Below are positions 8,258 through 17,268 of a stretch of DNA of 64,000 nucleotides, one piece after another (positions within the stretch are counted from its first letter, which is position 1; the number at the start of each line of letters is the position of its first letter). The stretch spans positions 1-64,000 of the forward strand of contig NZ_QAJI01000005.1 of NCBI RefSeq assembly GCF_003852495.1. Reading direction: 5' to 3'. Below the pieces are notes generated by a model. The model was not told the origin of the DNA, did not search any database, and saw only the letters and a list, made by a program, of their open reading frames with translations. Made by a program: the position numbers and the translations under genes. Source of the stretch: Taibaiella sp. KBW10 (GTDB taxonomy: Bacteria; Bacteroidota; Bacteroidia; Chitinophagales; Chitinophagaceae).

Positions 8258-8265
8258 TATTTTTG
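8258..8265 (+). promoter_or_regulatory. -7 element for the HU-like gene
   Basis: TATTTTTG matches TAnnTTTG. It lies 101 bp upstream of the ATG at 8367 and downstream of the GATTAAC array. This gives a leader of about 95 nt. Confidence 0.45.
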
Positions 8266-8366
8266 TCTTTGTATATGACTTTCCGACCTAATCGTCATAT
8301 TACATGTCAAAATATTTTTATGTTTATTTTTTTTATTCACTCTTTAACAATTGTACTACTTACCTT

Positions 8367-8678
8367 ATGAGAAAAGCAGACATGGTAGCAAAAATTGCTG
8401 ATAAGACCGGCATCCCCAAAGTGGATGTTCTCGTCACATTAGAAACCTTCTTTAAAGAAGTAAAAACATCGCTTACAGATGGAGAAGCGGTATTTATCAG
8501 AGGCTTTGGCAGCTTTATTGTGAAAAAGCGCGCCGCAAAAATTGGCAGAAACATTAAAAAGAATGTCGCCGTTGAAATCCCGGAACACTTGATTCCAGCG
8601 TTTAAACCCGCAAAAGAATTTGCCCAAAACATCAAGGAACATGGCAAGGCTGCGACCAGCGATGGGAATGATGATTAA
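8367..8678 (+). CDS. HU/IHF-family DNA-binding protein
   Basis: 103 aa from the ATG at 8367. An upstream in-frame ATG at 8304 would add 21 residues unlike any HU N-terminus, so the start MRKADMVAKIADKTG is preferred. The fold is standard: helices at 1-45, then GEAVFIRGFGSFIVKKRAAK (the beta-arm base), an arm with NIKKNVAVEIPEHLIPAFKPA, and a final helix with FKPAKEFAQNIK. Bacterial HU/IHF dimers bend DNA and organise the nucleoid. The acidic tail (DGNDD) extends beyond the usual 90-95 residues. The upstream GATTAAC array and long leader suggest dedicated regulation. A strong terminator follows. Confidence 0.92.
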   Translation: MRKADMVAKIADKTGIPKVDVLVTLETFFKEVKTSLTDGEAVFIRGFGSFIVKKRAAKIGRNIKKNVAVEIPEHLIPAFKPAKEFAQNIKEHGKAATSDGNDD

Positions 8679-8696
8679 AAGATAACAATGTGTACA

Positions 8697-8741
8697 GAAA
8701 TGCCGCTTTATTACAAGGCGGCATTTCTTATTTTATTTTTT
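8697..8741 (+). terminator. Intrinsic terminator after the HU-like gene
   Basis: GAAATGCCGC (8697-8706) pairs with GCGGCATTTC (8718-8727), followed by a T-rich run to 8741. Confidence 0.85.
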
Positions 8742-8792
8742 AATCATATAATATTGTGAACAACTTCTACAAAAAATTTTGAAGGGGAAATG

Positions 8793-8800
8793 TATCTTTG
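8793..8800 (+). promoter_or_regulatory. -7 element for recA
   Basis: TATCTTTG matches TAnnTTTG, 20 bp before the recA start. No convincing -33 element or inverted-repeat LexA-type operator was seen between the hup terminator and recA. Confidence 0.55.
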
Positions 8801-8819
8801 TTTTATAAAATATTAAAAT

Positions 8820-9809
8820 ATGTCAGACGAAAAACTGAAAGCGCTCAAGATGACGCTGGACAAGATTGATAAAGATTTTGGAAAGGGTTCTGTGATGAAA
8901 CTGGGCGAAAAAAGCCAATCTGAGATGGAAGTAATCTCAACCGGCTCCTTAGGATTAGACATTGCTTTAGGCGTTGGTGGTTTACCTAAAGGCAGGATCA
9001 TCGAAGTATATGGTCCGGAATCTTCTGGTAAAACAACTATTGCCATACACACAATTGCAGAAGCCCAAAAGGCCGGTGGTATTTGTGCTATTATAGATGC
9101 GGAACATGCTTTTGACGCCGGATATGCCCGTAAATTAGGGGTAAACGTAGATGAGCTTTTGATTTCACAACCGGATTATGGAGAGCAAGCTTTGGAGATT
9201 GCAGAGCGCCTTATTCTTTCCGGTGCATTAGATGTGGTGGTTATTGATTCCGTAGCAGCCTTGGTACCCAAGGGTGAGCTGGAAGGAGAAATGGGAGAAA
9301 GCAAAATGGGCTTACAGGCACGTTTAATGAGTCAGGCCATGCGTAAGCTTACGGCGGCAATTTCGCGTACAAATTGTACCTGTATCTTCATTAACCAACT
9401 GCGCGAAAAAATCGGGGTTATGTTTGGTAGCCCGGAAACAACAACCGGTGGTAATGCCCTTAAATTCTATGCTTCCATTCGTTTGGACATCCGTAGATCT
9501 ACGCAAATCAAAGATGGCGATGTGGTCTTGGGTAACCGTACTAAAGTAAAAGTGGTTAAAAATAAAGTGGCACCACCTTTCAGAATAGCAGAATTTGATA
9601 TTATGTATGGTGAAGGCATCAGCAAAATCGGGGAACTGATTGATCTGGGTGTTGAGCTCAATATCCTTACTAAAAGCGGCTCTTGGTTCAGCTATGGCGA
9701 GAACAAAATTGGCCAGGGAAGAGATGCTGTAAAGACCTTCTTACAAGATAATTCGGAGTTTGCGGAAGAGATCGAAGTAAAGATCAGAGAACAGCTTAAA
9801 ACCGCATAA
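8820..9809 (+). CDS. recA: Recombinase A
   Basis: 329 aa. RecA forms filaments on single-stranded DNA, promotes strand exchange and stimulates LexA-type autocleavage. Motifs: [20 protein letters not shown] near 26-45, Walker [10 protein letters not shown] at about 65-73, [15 protein letters not shown] near 93, Walker [20 protein letters not shown] near 138-156, loop L2 [20 protein letters not shown] near 196-215, and a conserved C-terminal domain ending [14 protein letters not shown]. The acidic tail found in enterobacterial RecA is absent, which is usual in this phylum. Monocistronic, with its own -7 element and terminator. Confidence 0.98.
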   Translation: MSDEKLKALKMTLDKIDKDFGKGSVMKLGEKSQSEMEVISTGSLGLDIALGVGGLPKGRIIEVYGPESSGKTTIAIHTIAEAQKAGGICAIIDAEHAFDAGYARKLGVNVDELLISQPDYGEQALEIAERLILSGALDVVVIDSVAALVPKGELEGEMGESKMGLQARLMSQAMRKLTAAISRTNCTCIFINQLREKIGVMFGSPETTTGGNALKFYASIRLDIRRSTQIKDGDVVLGNRTKVKVVKNKVAPPFRIAEFDIMYGEGISKIGELIDLGVELNILTKSGSWFSYGENKIGQGRDAVKTFLQDNSEFAEEIEVKIREQLKTA

Positions 9810-9832
9810 TAAAGGTTTTAGATAAATAAAAA

Positions 9833-9861
9833 GGGGTGGAAAATGTATTTTCCACCCCTTT
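9833..9861 (+). terminator. Intrinsic terminator after recA
   Basis: GGGGTGGAAAA (9833-9843) pairs with TTTTCCACCCC (9848-9858), flanked by A and T runs. Confidence 0.85.
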
Positions 9862-9905
9862 CCTATTGCAATGAACCAAGTATTGATCATTAACTAATGC
9901 CTAAT

Positions 9906-9943
9906 AAAGAAAGCGGTCCAGCATATGCTGGACCGCTTTCTTT
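9906..9943. terminator. 18-bp perfect hairpin, terminator for gldN and/or recA
   Basis: AAAGAAAGCGGTCCAGCA (9906-9923) is perfectly complementary to 9926-9943 with a 2-base centre. It lies 15 bp past the gldN stop on the minus strand, between convergent genes, so it is probably a bidirectional terminator. Confidence 0.8.
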
Positions 9944-9958
9944 ATATTATTTTGTGGA

Positions 9959-10855
9959 TTATAATTCCCACATATCCATTTCTTTAGAAATGATATCTTC
10001 CATTGCTTTCTGACCTTGAATCAAGCCATCAAAACCACCTTTGAAATTAGCATTTTCTGGATTGTTGTGACTTGTTTTAATGATATAAGCAGAATAATAA
10101 CTGCGATCAATATAATCTGTCCAAGTCATACGACGTACGTCATTTTCCGGATTATAAATCTCATATTGTGCTAATACATCTCTTGCATCAGGATAGTATA
10201 CAGTAAATAAAGGAACTAAGTTTCTAAAAGTACCGTCATCGTTATATTGTGATAACATAGGTGTAATTGCGCGTACTCTTGGTATCATACGACCAGCATT
10301 ACGATCAAAAATCCAATCTTCCTGAACACCGTAGGTCGTTACATCCAAAGGATTAAAGTTACCTTTAGACGTTTCCATGGTTTGCTCTCCCGTTATAGGA
10401 TCGGTTACCATAACCGTCTTTTCCGACATCAGTTGCTTATCTACGTCTTCTACAGACATTGCACGTGTAAATTTATCGTCAGAATAAGCCTTGATTTTAC
10501 CTCTGTGGATTCCGTCAATCAAAATCTCAACAAAAGCACCACCACCCGTATATTCATCACCTTCATAAACGAAAGGCATGTTTTGCTTTTCTTTTACATC
10601 GATACGTTTCCAAACGCGGCGTTTAAAGGCCACATCAATTTCACGTATATTATGCCATTGTAAAGCTTTGTTCTCGTGGTTTACCCGGTCAATCATACCA
10701 TCTGGTACTAATGAAGGCTGCCATTCTTGATTTACATATTCTTTTTTGGGTGCCTGGCTATTGGCTCTATCCGCATTTAAGGGATTTTGTGCCAAAGCAG
10801 TGTTAACCATTAAAAGACCTGCTATAACTGTAGAATATTTCGCTAGGATGTTCAT
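9959..10855 (-). CDS. gldN: Gliding motility/T9SS protein GldN (PorN)
   Basis: 298 aa from the ATG at 10855. An earlier in-frame ATG at 10873 adds six residues before the signal peptide and is less likely. The signal peptide (MNILAKYSTVIAGLLMVNTALA) is followed by a soluble periplasmic domain with the family sequence REIDVAFKRRVWKRIDVKEK near residue 75, FDRNAGRMIPRVRAITPM near 195 and TWTDYIDRSYYSAYI near 250. GldN forms the periplasmic ring complex with GldK and is needed for T9SS export and gliding. Last gene of gldKLMN. Confidence 0.93.
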   Translation of the reverse strand: MNILAKYSTVIAGLLMVNTALAQNPLNADRANSQAPKKEYVNQEWQPSLVPDGMIDRVNHENKALQWHNIREIDVAFKRRVWKRIDVKEKQNMPFVYEGDEYTGGGAFVEILIDGIHRGKIKAYSDDKFTRAMSVEDVDKQLMSEKTVMVTDPITGEQTMETSKGNFNPLDVTTYGVQEDWIFDRNAGRMIPRVRAITPMLSQYNDDGTFRNLVPLFTVYYPDARDVLAQYEIYNPENDVRRMTWTDYIDRSYYSAYIIKTSHNNPENANFKGGFDGLIQGQKAMEDIISKEMDMWEL

Positions 10856-10890
10856 TTCCCTAAAATTTATCATAATTAAATTAAATTATA

Positions 10891-12486
10891 CTATCGTATT
10901 AAGACATTGATCGCTCCCTTAGCCGGTCTTTCAGGGTTACCTGTACCTTTAACATAAATTTGTTCAAAGATATAACGATCTCCGGGTTTTGCTTTATTTA
11001 ATAAGGCTTTTACCGCAGGGGAGTTTTCAAACAAAGGACCTGTTCCATCCGCATTTTCCGCTACATCATTACCTTTTGAAATGCGCAGTACTTTATATCT
11101 TGTTACCAAATATTGGAATTTAAAATCAAATCCCTCTAAAATAGCGGCCAAGCCTTTTTGTACTTTGAATTCACCTGCTGCCATAGTACCAGAACCATCA
11201 ATACTACCCATTTTAACATTCGGTGTCGGGATAGATTTAATACGAATCAAACCACCACCTACTTTAACAACCTGACCAGCCTTATTTTTGGCAGAAATCG
11301 TGTATTCAACTCCTTTATAATTTGGCGTGGTTACTGTTACATTATACTGTCCGTTTCCTACTTTAGTAATTGTTGCACCAGGCATACTCCAGGTCACATC
11401 ATCAATGTTATAACCAGAAGCGGATAAAGTAACCGGGTTGTCTACACCGATATACATTACATTCATGTAATCCAGTTGAAGAGAAGCACCAGCAGAACCT
11501 ACTGTAACATTAAAGGACCAAGGTTGTGTTTCAACTCTTCCTGAAGCACCTTTTGCTTTTACGGTAATGGTACCTCTAACTGTTTGTACTCCAGTTCCGG
11601 ATGCTCTGAACTTCACAGTACCGACACCATCTTTCACTGTTACTGCTCCTACATTAGAAGTTACCGTTGGCATAGCAGCTTTATTATAGGCAGCCATGGT
11701 AACATTTGCAGTGATCTCATCTCCGGCCAATGCGTAACTTGTGTTTGGAACGGCTACTGCCATCAAACCGTCAAATTTAATTACAGTAGGGTCAAAATCT
11801 TCATTTCCTACCTGGCTCATCAGCGTCTCAATCATTACACTCTCTGTATTTTTCACATCGCTTTGCCATTTAGAGAACAAAGTGATTGCTGCAATTACAG
11901 GGATGTTATGGAAGGTACCAAAAGACCAGTCTCCGCTAGGATTCATATCTGTTTTAGACATTTCACCCAATTTCAATGGAATTAATTTTTTCAGTTCTTC
12001 TTTAGTTTCTGCATTAGATCCTTTAGCCAAAATGCTATTAATATAAGCTTCTAATTCAGATTTTACTTTGTCTCCGTTTTTCTCTTCGATAAACATGCGG
12101 GAAGGGATATCGATATCATCCATAAATTTAACTTTACGGCCACCGTTACTTTCCTGAACCCAACCACCAGCTTTCGCTACGATATCAGATTTCCATTGTT
12201 CAAGTCTTGAGCTCATCTTATCAGACTCCTCTTTTACTTGCAAAGCTTTTTTGTATAATGAGTCCGCCCTCGGTTTCAAATCGGGCATTTTATCTGCAAT
12301 ATGTTCAAATGCTTTATATAATCTACTGTTTTTGTCGGCTATACCTGCATTAGAATTCTCAATACTCGTATTGATCGTACTAAATGCATCCAACACCTCC
12401 TTAGTAATATTCAATGCCAACATCGCTGTTAACACCAAATACATAAGGTTGATCATTAACTGCCGGGGCTCCTTAGGTATTGACAT
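10891..12486 (-). CDS. gldM: Gliding motility/T9SS motor protein GldM (PorM)
   Basis: 531 aa with one N-terminal transmembrane helix (MINLMYLVLTAMLALNITKE, residues 10-29) and a large periplasmic part made of a helical domain (to about 220) and several Ig-like beta domains (about 225-531, e.g. VAVPNTSYALAGDEITANVT). GldM pairs with GldL as the proton-driven motor that energises the T9SS and contacts the GldK/GldN ring. The TM helix contains the conserved Glu (E30 region) thought to take part in proton flow. 66 bp separate it from gldL and 35 bp from gldN. Confidence 0.95.
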   Translation of the reverse strand: MSIPKEPRQLMINLMYLVLTAMLALNITKEVLDAFSTINTSIENSNAGIADKNSRLYKAFEHIADKMPDLKPRADSLYKKALQVKEESDKMSSRLEQWKSDIVAKAGGWVQESNGGRKVKFMDDIDIPSRMFIEEKNGDKVKSELEAYINSILAKGSNAETKEELKKLIPLKLGEMSKTDMNPSGDWSFGTFHNIPVIAAITLFSKWQSDVKNTESVMIETLMSQVGNEDFDPTVIKFDGLMAVAVPNTSYALAGDEITANVTMAAYNKAAMPTVTSNVGAVTVKDGVGTVKFRASGTGVQTVRGTITVKAKGASGRVETQPWSFNVTVGSAGASLQLDYMNVMYIGVDNPVTLSASGYNIDDVTWSMPGATITKVGNGQYNVTVTTPNYKGVEYTISAKNKAGQVVKVGGGLIRIKSIPTPNVKMGSIDGSGTMAAGEFKVQKGLAAILEGFDFKFQYLVTRYKVLRISKGNDVAENADGTGPLFENSPAVKALLNKAKPGDRYIFEQIYVKGTGNPERPAKGAINVLIR

Positions 12487-12552
12487 TCTTTTATTCTTTT
12501 TTTATTTAATGAAGAATTAAATTAATAAATGTTAAACAATTCTCAGGCAGGA

Positions 12553-13398
12553 TTAACGGCCTTGCATCGCAGACAACATGTTGCCGTAGATATTGTTCAA
12601 TGAGGTTAAGTTTTTGTTCAATGAAGCAATTTGTCCTTTTACCGCTTCTGCATCTTGTGCAGTGGAAGACATTGATTCAGAGGCAGAAGCTAATGTACCA
12701 TAAAACTTATTCATCGCTTTCAGGTGGTTATTAGCATCTTGCAACTCAACTTCATAAATTTGATTTAAAGAACCCAAGTTTTTAGATAATGTTTGTACTT
12801 GTGAGTGGAATTTCTGAGTATCTTCAGCAGCATTGTTGAAAGATTGCATTGTTCCTACAGCTCCGGCAAACGTATCTTTCATTTGACCTAAAGAAGTTGC
12901 CGCTTCACGTGCGCTTTGGCTAAATTCTCCTGTTGCAGCAGTTACATCTGTGATGTCTTTCATCTGGCTTACAGTAGTACCAAACTTATCGAAGTTTGTT
13001 TTTAAGCTTTTGAAATAATCTGGTTTCAATTCTGCTTCTTCTAACATTTTATCCATTGCAGCTGTTGCGCCTGACATACCACCACCGCTACCCGCACCCA
13101 AAGGTTGTGTAGGAGGGATAAATTTAATTCCTTTTTTATACCCTTCTACTACTGGGTTCTCATCCAGGCTAGGATAGTAACGCTCCCAATAATAATCTTT
13201 ATGAGGGGGTAATAAACCTAATAATAAGAACAGGAATGCTTCTGTCAAAAGACCGATTGTAAGCATCGTGCTCGCACCTGGTAAGTGCTCCAACTTGAAT
13301 AATGCCCCAACAAGTACTACCGCAGCACCTAAACCGATAATTAAGTTTTTTATATATTTACCTTTCTTTGTTTCAAAAAATAAGACGATTGAATTCAT
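12553..13398 (-). CDS. gldL: Gliding motility/T9SS motor protein GldL (PorL)
   Basis: 281 aa. Two N-terminal helices (about 17-36 and 42-62) include NLIIGLGAAVVLVGALFKLEHLPGA, with the conserved Lys and Glu of the GldL channel. The rest is a long cytoplasmic coiled coil rich in Ser/Ala/Gln (QMKDITDVTAATGEFSQSAR onward). GldL forms a pentameric stator around the GldM dimer. Gene order gldK-gldL-gldM-gldN is the canonical one. Confidence 0.95.
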   Translation of the reverse strand: MNSIVLFFETKKGKYIKNLIIGLGAAVVLVGALFKLEHLPGASTMLTIGLLTEAFLFLLLGLLPPHKDYYWERYYPSLDENPVVEGYKKGIKFIPPTQPLGAGSGGGMSGATAAMDKMLEEAELKPDYFKSLKTNFDKFGTTVSQMKDITDVTAATGEFSQSAREAATSLGQMKDTFAGAVGTMQSFNNAAEDTQKFHSQVQTLSKNLGSLNQIYEVELQDANNHLKAMNKFYGTLASASESMSSTAQDAEAVKGQIASLNKNLTSLNNIYGNMLSAMQGR

Positions 13399-13440
13399 TA
13401 TTTTGAGTTGTTGTTTATTATTAGTAAATTATTTTTAAAA

Positions 13441-14721
13441 TTATTTTCTAGTACCACTTGCAGGTTCTGCAATCCCAATAGCCTCTGCCGTACGTACATA
13501 GATATTTCTGAATCCGATATAAGCTTTAGCCGTATCTGCAAATTCATAATCACGATTTTGAATCTGTAAGAACGGAGCAGGATCTCTCCAGCTACCACCT
13601 TTCACAACTTTTCTACGTAACCAAGTTGGATCAGAGTCTTTGATTTTGATATTGATATCAGGATTCATATCTGATAAGAAATTGCGATCGTAAGCGCTTA
13701 CAGTATACGTGGTGCTCGTCCACTCTGCTACGTTTCCGGACATGTTGAACAAACCGTAATCATTTGCCCAATAAGCGTCTGCTCTTGTCGTGTATAAACC
13801 ACCATCGGCAGCATAATCACCACGACCGGGTTTAAAGTTTGCTAAGTAACATCCTTTTTGATTCGCAACATATGGTCCGCCCCAAGGATAAGGAGACAAT
13901 TGGCGTCCGCCTCTTGCAGCCCACTCCCATTGTGTTTCACTAGGCAAAGCGAAATTACCTTCGAAGTATAATTTACGGTTTTCTCTGTCTGCTTTCCACA
14001 ATTGTGTTCTCCAATGAGCAAATGCACTTGCCTGGAACCAGGTTACACCTACAACAGGATATTCGTTAAAAGTAGGAGACCAGTTGTACTGCAACGCGAT
14101 CGGCTCGTTATTAGAATAGTTAAATTGTTTTATCCAAACCGAAGTATCAGGATAAGCACCTATACTTTTCTTTACAACGAAATCCGTTCTTGGTTTTCCT
14201 GTACTTTTCACAGATTCTTCATAATCGAAATAGCTAAAATTGTACACCAATTTCGTATTATCGAATTCTTTTTTGCCCCAACCGGATTGTTCTGCAGGAA
14301 TATACAAGTTCATTAATTGGTCTTGTACATCAGCATCTTTCCAATTGATCTTCTGCTTCCAGTCAATACGTTGTGAACCATCTTCGTTATCAACAAAGTG
14401 CTGCAGTTGTGTATGTGCGATAGAATCTCTAACCCAATTTGTAAATTGACGATACTCTGCATTAGTAATCTCAGTAGCATCCATATAGAAACCTTGCACC
14501 TGTACGTTACGCACTTCAGCATCTAATGCATTTTGAACATCCTGATCGCTGTAGCCAGTTCTTAAATAACCTGCAGGTACCCATACCATCCCTACTGGTG
14601 TAGGTGGTCTGTAGCTGGGGTTCGTGTTGTAATCACCCACAACCTGACCTTGCGAACCAGGTTTTCCGCAACTAGCGAACAACATAGCGACAACGGCAAT
14701 ACTCAAGGATTGTTTTCTCAT
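13441..14721 (-). CDS. gldK: Gliding motility/T9SS lipoprotein GldK (PorK)
   Basis: 426 aa. A lipoprotein signal (LSIAVVAMLFASC, lipidated Cys at about 18) is followed by a formylglycine-generating-enzyme/sulfatase-modifying-factor-like domain (about residues 42-415). Typical stretches are GMVWVPAGYLRTG, MDATEITNAEYRQFTNWV, NEYPVVGVTWFQASAFAHWR, LPSETQWEWAARGG, and NMSGNVAEWTSTTY with KVVKGGSWRDP. In GldK the fold is structural: with GldN it forms the outer-membrane-attached ring of the T9SS. First gene of the gldKLMN cluster; the long AT-rich region upstream must hold its promoter. Confidence 0.95.
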   Translation of the reverse strand: MRKQSLSIAVVAMLFASCGKPGSQGQVVGDYNTNPSYRPPTPVGMVWVPAGYLRTGYSDQDVQNALDAEVRNVQVQGFYMDATEITNAEYRQFTNWVRDSIAHTQLQHFVDNEDGSQRIDWKQKINWKDADVQDQLMNLYIPAEQSGWGKKEFDNTKLVYNFSYFDYEESVKSTGKPRTDFVVKKSIGAYPDTSVWIKQFNYSNNEPIALQYNWSPTFNEYPVVGVTWFQASAFAHWRTQLWKADRENRKLYFEGNFALPSETQWEWAARGGRQLSPYPWGGPYVANQKGCYLANFKPGRGDYAADGGLYTTRADAYWANDYGLFNMSGNVAEWTSTTYTVSAYDRNFLSDMNPDINIKIKDSDPTWLRRKVVKGGSWRDPAPFLQIQNRDYEFADTAKAYIGFRNIYVRTAEAIGIAEPASGTRK

Positions 14722-15094
14722 CTGTTTGTAATTTTCTTTGTTATTGCTTCTTTATTTTTAAGTTTTCTACTAAAGTTATTTTAGCAAAATATTAAAATTT
14801 ATGATTCAAACCTTTTATAATCTGAGCTTGTCTAAATAGTCAAACACTTTACAATAAAGGACTTTAACGATTTTTTACAAGTTTTTTAACCAAATTTAAT
14901 TTCCAAATATCTATAAAAAAGTTTAGAAATCAAATATTTTCTAAAAAATCACAGCACAATATTTAAAAAGTTTTTTAAATAAACAAGCGTATCCCTTTTT
15001 TTTTCCAAAAAAATACTGTTTGTACATACATTCAGCAGGAAACGGTTGGCTAAATAAAGATATTTTATAAACTATTCCAACAATTTTTTCACTT
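14722..15094 (-). other. AT-rich intergenic region upstream of gldK
   Basis: About 370 bp without a gene and very rich in A/T runs. The only promoter-like match on the gldK strand is TAAATTTG at 14898-14891 (TAnnTTTG), about 170 bp from gldK, with no -33 partner. No convincing hairpin was seen. The 3' end of the thioredoxin-domain gene borders the other side, so terminator and promoter functions probably overlap here. Confidence 0.4.
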
Positions 15095-17122
15095 TTATTT
15101 TTGTTTTATTTTTGATAAAATATTTCCGGGGTTTTTCTCGGAGGGTAAACAGGCGTATTTCGTACACAGGTAAAACTGTGTCTCTTCGTTTAAACCTTTT
15201 CCCTGAAATACCGGAAACTCCTCCGGCTTATTTGTTGCCATCAACACCACATGAGGATGGAATCCCGTTTGAAAAGGCGCTATGTCGCCCGATACAGATG
15301 TGCCCAGTACGCTTAGGGTATTAAAGCGGGCATAACGCTGTATACAAGCCGCCCAATAAGCAAAAGAGGTTGGATAGCGCATCGCCTTTGCCTGCATGGC
15401 CTGAAGCATTGAAGCACCCCGGTGCTCCATCTCTTCATCCTCATACCATTTTGCCAATATAATACTATTTTCCGCCATTACTGCGTTTACAGATGGTAAG
15501 GCGCCATCGTAGGTTTCAATTTTCCTTACGATGATGTCTTTTTGGTCTTGATGACTGAAATAGAAAAATAATTGCTGCTCATCGCCGAAATGATCGACCA
15601 CATTGGCATACAGCTCTTTAGCAATGCTAAGATAGGCATGGTCAATACCTGCACTGCTGTACACCAAAATTGCTTTTATGAGATAGGCATAATCTTCCAG
15701 GCTGGCAGCAAATTTTACTTTTTCTCCATCATAGCTTCTGTATAATTTTCCGTCGTTCAAAAAAGTGTCCAGCATCCATGCGATATTTTCTTTTGCCAGT
15801 TGTAAATACCGGCTGCAATCCAATGCCGACGCGGCTTTGACAAGGGCAGTGCATAGCAGTGCATTCCAGGAAAGCAATATCTTATGATCTAAAAGTGGCC
15901 GGACTCTCTGTTGTCTTCGCTGCAGCAAGTGCTGGCGGGCATCTTCTAAAATTATTTCCCAGGCATCAGACGTCAAATGATGGCGCTCTAAAAAGGAGGT
16001 GGATATGTTATTTTTATTCAGAATGGTCACGCCTTCCCAGTTGCCTTCTGGCGTGATATCCCAGTATTCCAATAATGCAGGATGCAGCTCCGGAATAACC
16101 GCTTTTATTTCAGCATAATCCCAGGTATAATACTTGCCTTCTTCTCCCTCGGAATCGGCATCCAAAGCCGCATAAAATCCTATGCCAGATTGGTTTTGAG
16201 ACAATTCATTAATACAGAAATCGAGGGTAGCCGCTATTGCTTTTTTATAGCGTTCTTCTTTGGTTATTTTATATGCATCGGATAATACTTGTACAAACAG
16301 CGCATTATCGTACAACATCTTTTCAAAATGGGGTACTAACCACTCATTATCCGTCGCATACCTGGCCAAACCACCCCCCAATTGATCATAAATGCCCCCG
16401 TTCAACAGCCCATCGATACTTACTAATGCCTGTTTAAGCGCCTGCTCACTATCTGTGAAATAATAATGCTCTAGCAAAAACTGGATCGTCATGGTTTGTG
16501 GAAATTTAGGTGCAGCGCCAAAGCCTCCCCATGCCCTATCTGCCTGGGCCATAATGTTATCCAACACCATTTTATCGTACTCCGGTTCTTCCCCGAGCCC
16601 TTCCTGTACCGATTCGGTAAGGCTAAGCTGATGTAGATGTGCCACTAATTGATCGGACTGGTGGACAATATCTTCCGGTTTTTGGGTCCAGGTGAGGTGT
16701 ATGGCTTCCAGCACTTCCATCCAGGAAGCACGCTGATAAGCCCTTTGTGGTGGAAAATAAGTGCCCCCGTAAAAGGGTTTTCGCCCGGGCGTAACAAACA
16801 TATTTAAAGGCCAGCCGCCCTGACCACTCAGAACCTGAAGCGCATCCATATACAAATGATCGACATCTGGCCTTTCTTCTCTATCGACCTTAATACAAAT
16901 AAAATTTTCATTCATATATGCCGCAACATTTATATCTTCAAAGCTTTCTTTTTCCATCACATGGCACCAGTGGCAGGCAGAGTAACCAATGCTCACCAGG
17001 ACTGGCTTATGTTCTTTCTCTGCGCGCTCGAAAGCCGCGTCACACCAGGGATACCAGTGTACGGGGTTGTGTGCATGCTGCAGTAAATAGGGGCTGGATT
17101 CGTGAATCAATTGATTGGTCAT
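15095..17122 (-). CDS. Thioredoxin-domain protein, DUF255/YyaL (SPATA20-like)
   Basis: 675 aa. Residues 1-160 are the DUF255 thioredoxin-like domain: [41 protein letters not shown] with the CxxC-type pair, [20 protein letters not shown] and [20 protein letters not shown]. The remainder resembles the (alpha/alpha)6 barrel of N-acylglucosamine 2-epimerase/glycoside hydrolase folds, with [35 protein letters not shown] near 240. Family members are widespread but biochemically poorly defined; a redox or sugar-related role has been suggested. No signal peptide, so it is cytoplasmic. Divergent from the histidine kinase. Confidence 0.88.
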   Translation of the reverse strand: MTNQLIHESSPYLLQHAHNPVHWYPWCDAAFERAEKEHKPVLVSIGYSACHWCHVMEKESFEDINVAAYMNENFICIKVDREERPDVDHLYMDALQVLSGQGGWPLNMFVTPGRKPFYGGTYFPPQRAYQRASWMEVLEAIHLTWTQKPEDIVHQSDQLVAHLHQLSLTESVQEGLGEEPEYDKMVLDNIMAQADRAWGGFGAAPKFPQTMTIQFLLEHYYFTDSEQALKQALVSIDGLLNGGIYDQLGGGLARYATDNEWLVPHFEKMLYDNALFVQVLSDAYKITKEERYKKAIAATLDFCINELSQNQSGIGFYAALDADSEGEEGKYYTWDYAEIKAVIPELHPALLEYWDITPEGNWEGVTILNKNNISTSFLERHHLTSDAWEIILEDARQHLLQRRQQRVRPLLDHKILLSWNALLCTALVKAASALDCSRYLQLAKENIAWMLDTFLNDGKLYRSYDGEKVKFAASLEDYAYLIKAILVYSSAGIDHAYLSIAKELYANVVDHFGDEQQLFFYFSHQDQKDIIVRKIETYDGALPSVNAVMAENSIILAKWYEDEEMEHRGASMLQAMQAKAMRYPTSFAYWAACIQRYARFNTLSVLGTSVSGDIAPFQTGFHPHVVLMATNKPEEFPVFQGKGLNEETQFYLCTKYACLPSEKNPGNILSKIKQK

Positions 17123-17220
17123 AAAGGATACAATTTAAAAGCGGCAAAAGCTCGATAACAGGTATTTCGTTAAATGAAATATAAACCAGTGAAATTAGTC
17201 TTTTTTGCAATTTTGAAGAT

Positions 17221-17228
17221 TAACTTTG
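17221..17228 (+). promoter_or_regulatory. -7 element for the histidine kinase
   Basis: TAACTTTG matches TAnnTTTG, 40 bp before the ATG at 17269. A TTTG at 17204-17207 lies closer than the usual 19-bp spacing. Confidence 0.45.
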
Positions 17229-17268
17229 CTTTTGCACTACTGTTAAGGTGCTTTGCTTACAAACAAAT

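Noticed and set aside
8304-8366. 21-residue N-terminal extension of the HU-like protein
   Set aside because: The extra sequence is aromatic and unlike any HU N-terminus. The inner ATG gives the exact family start.
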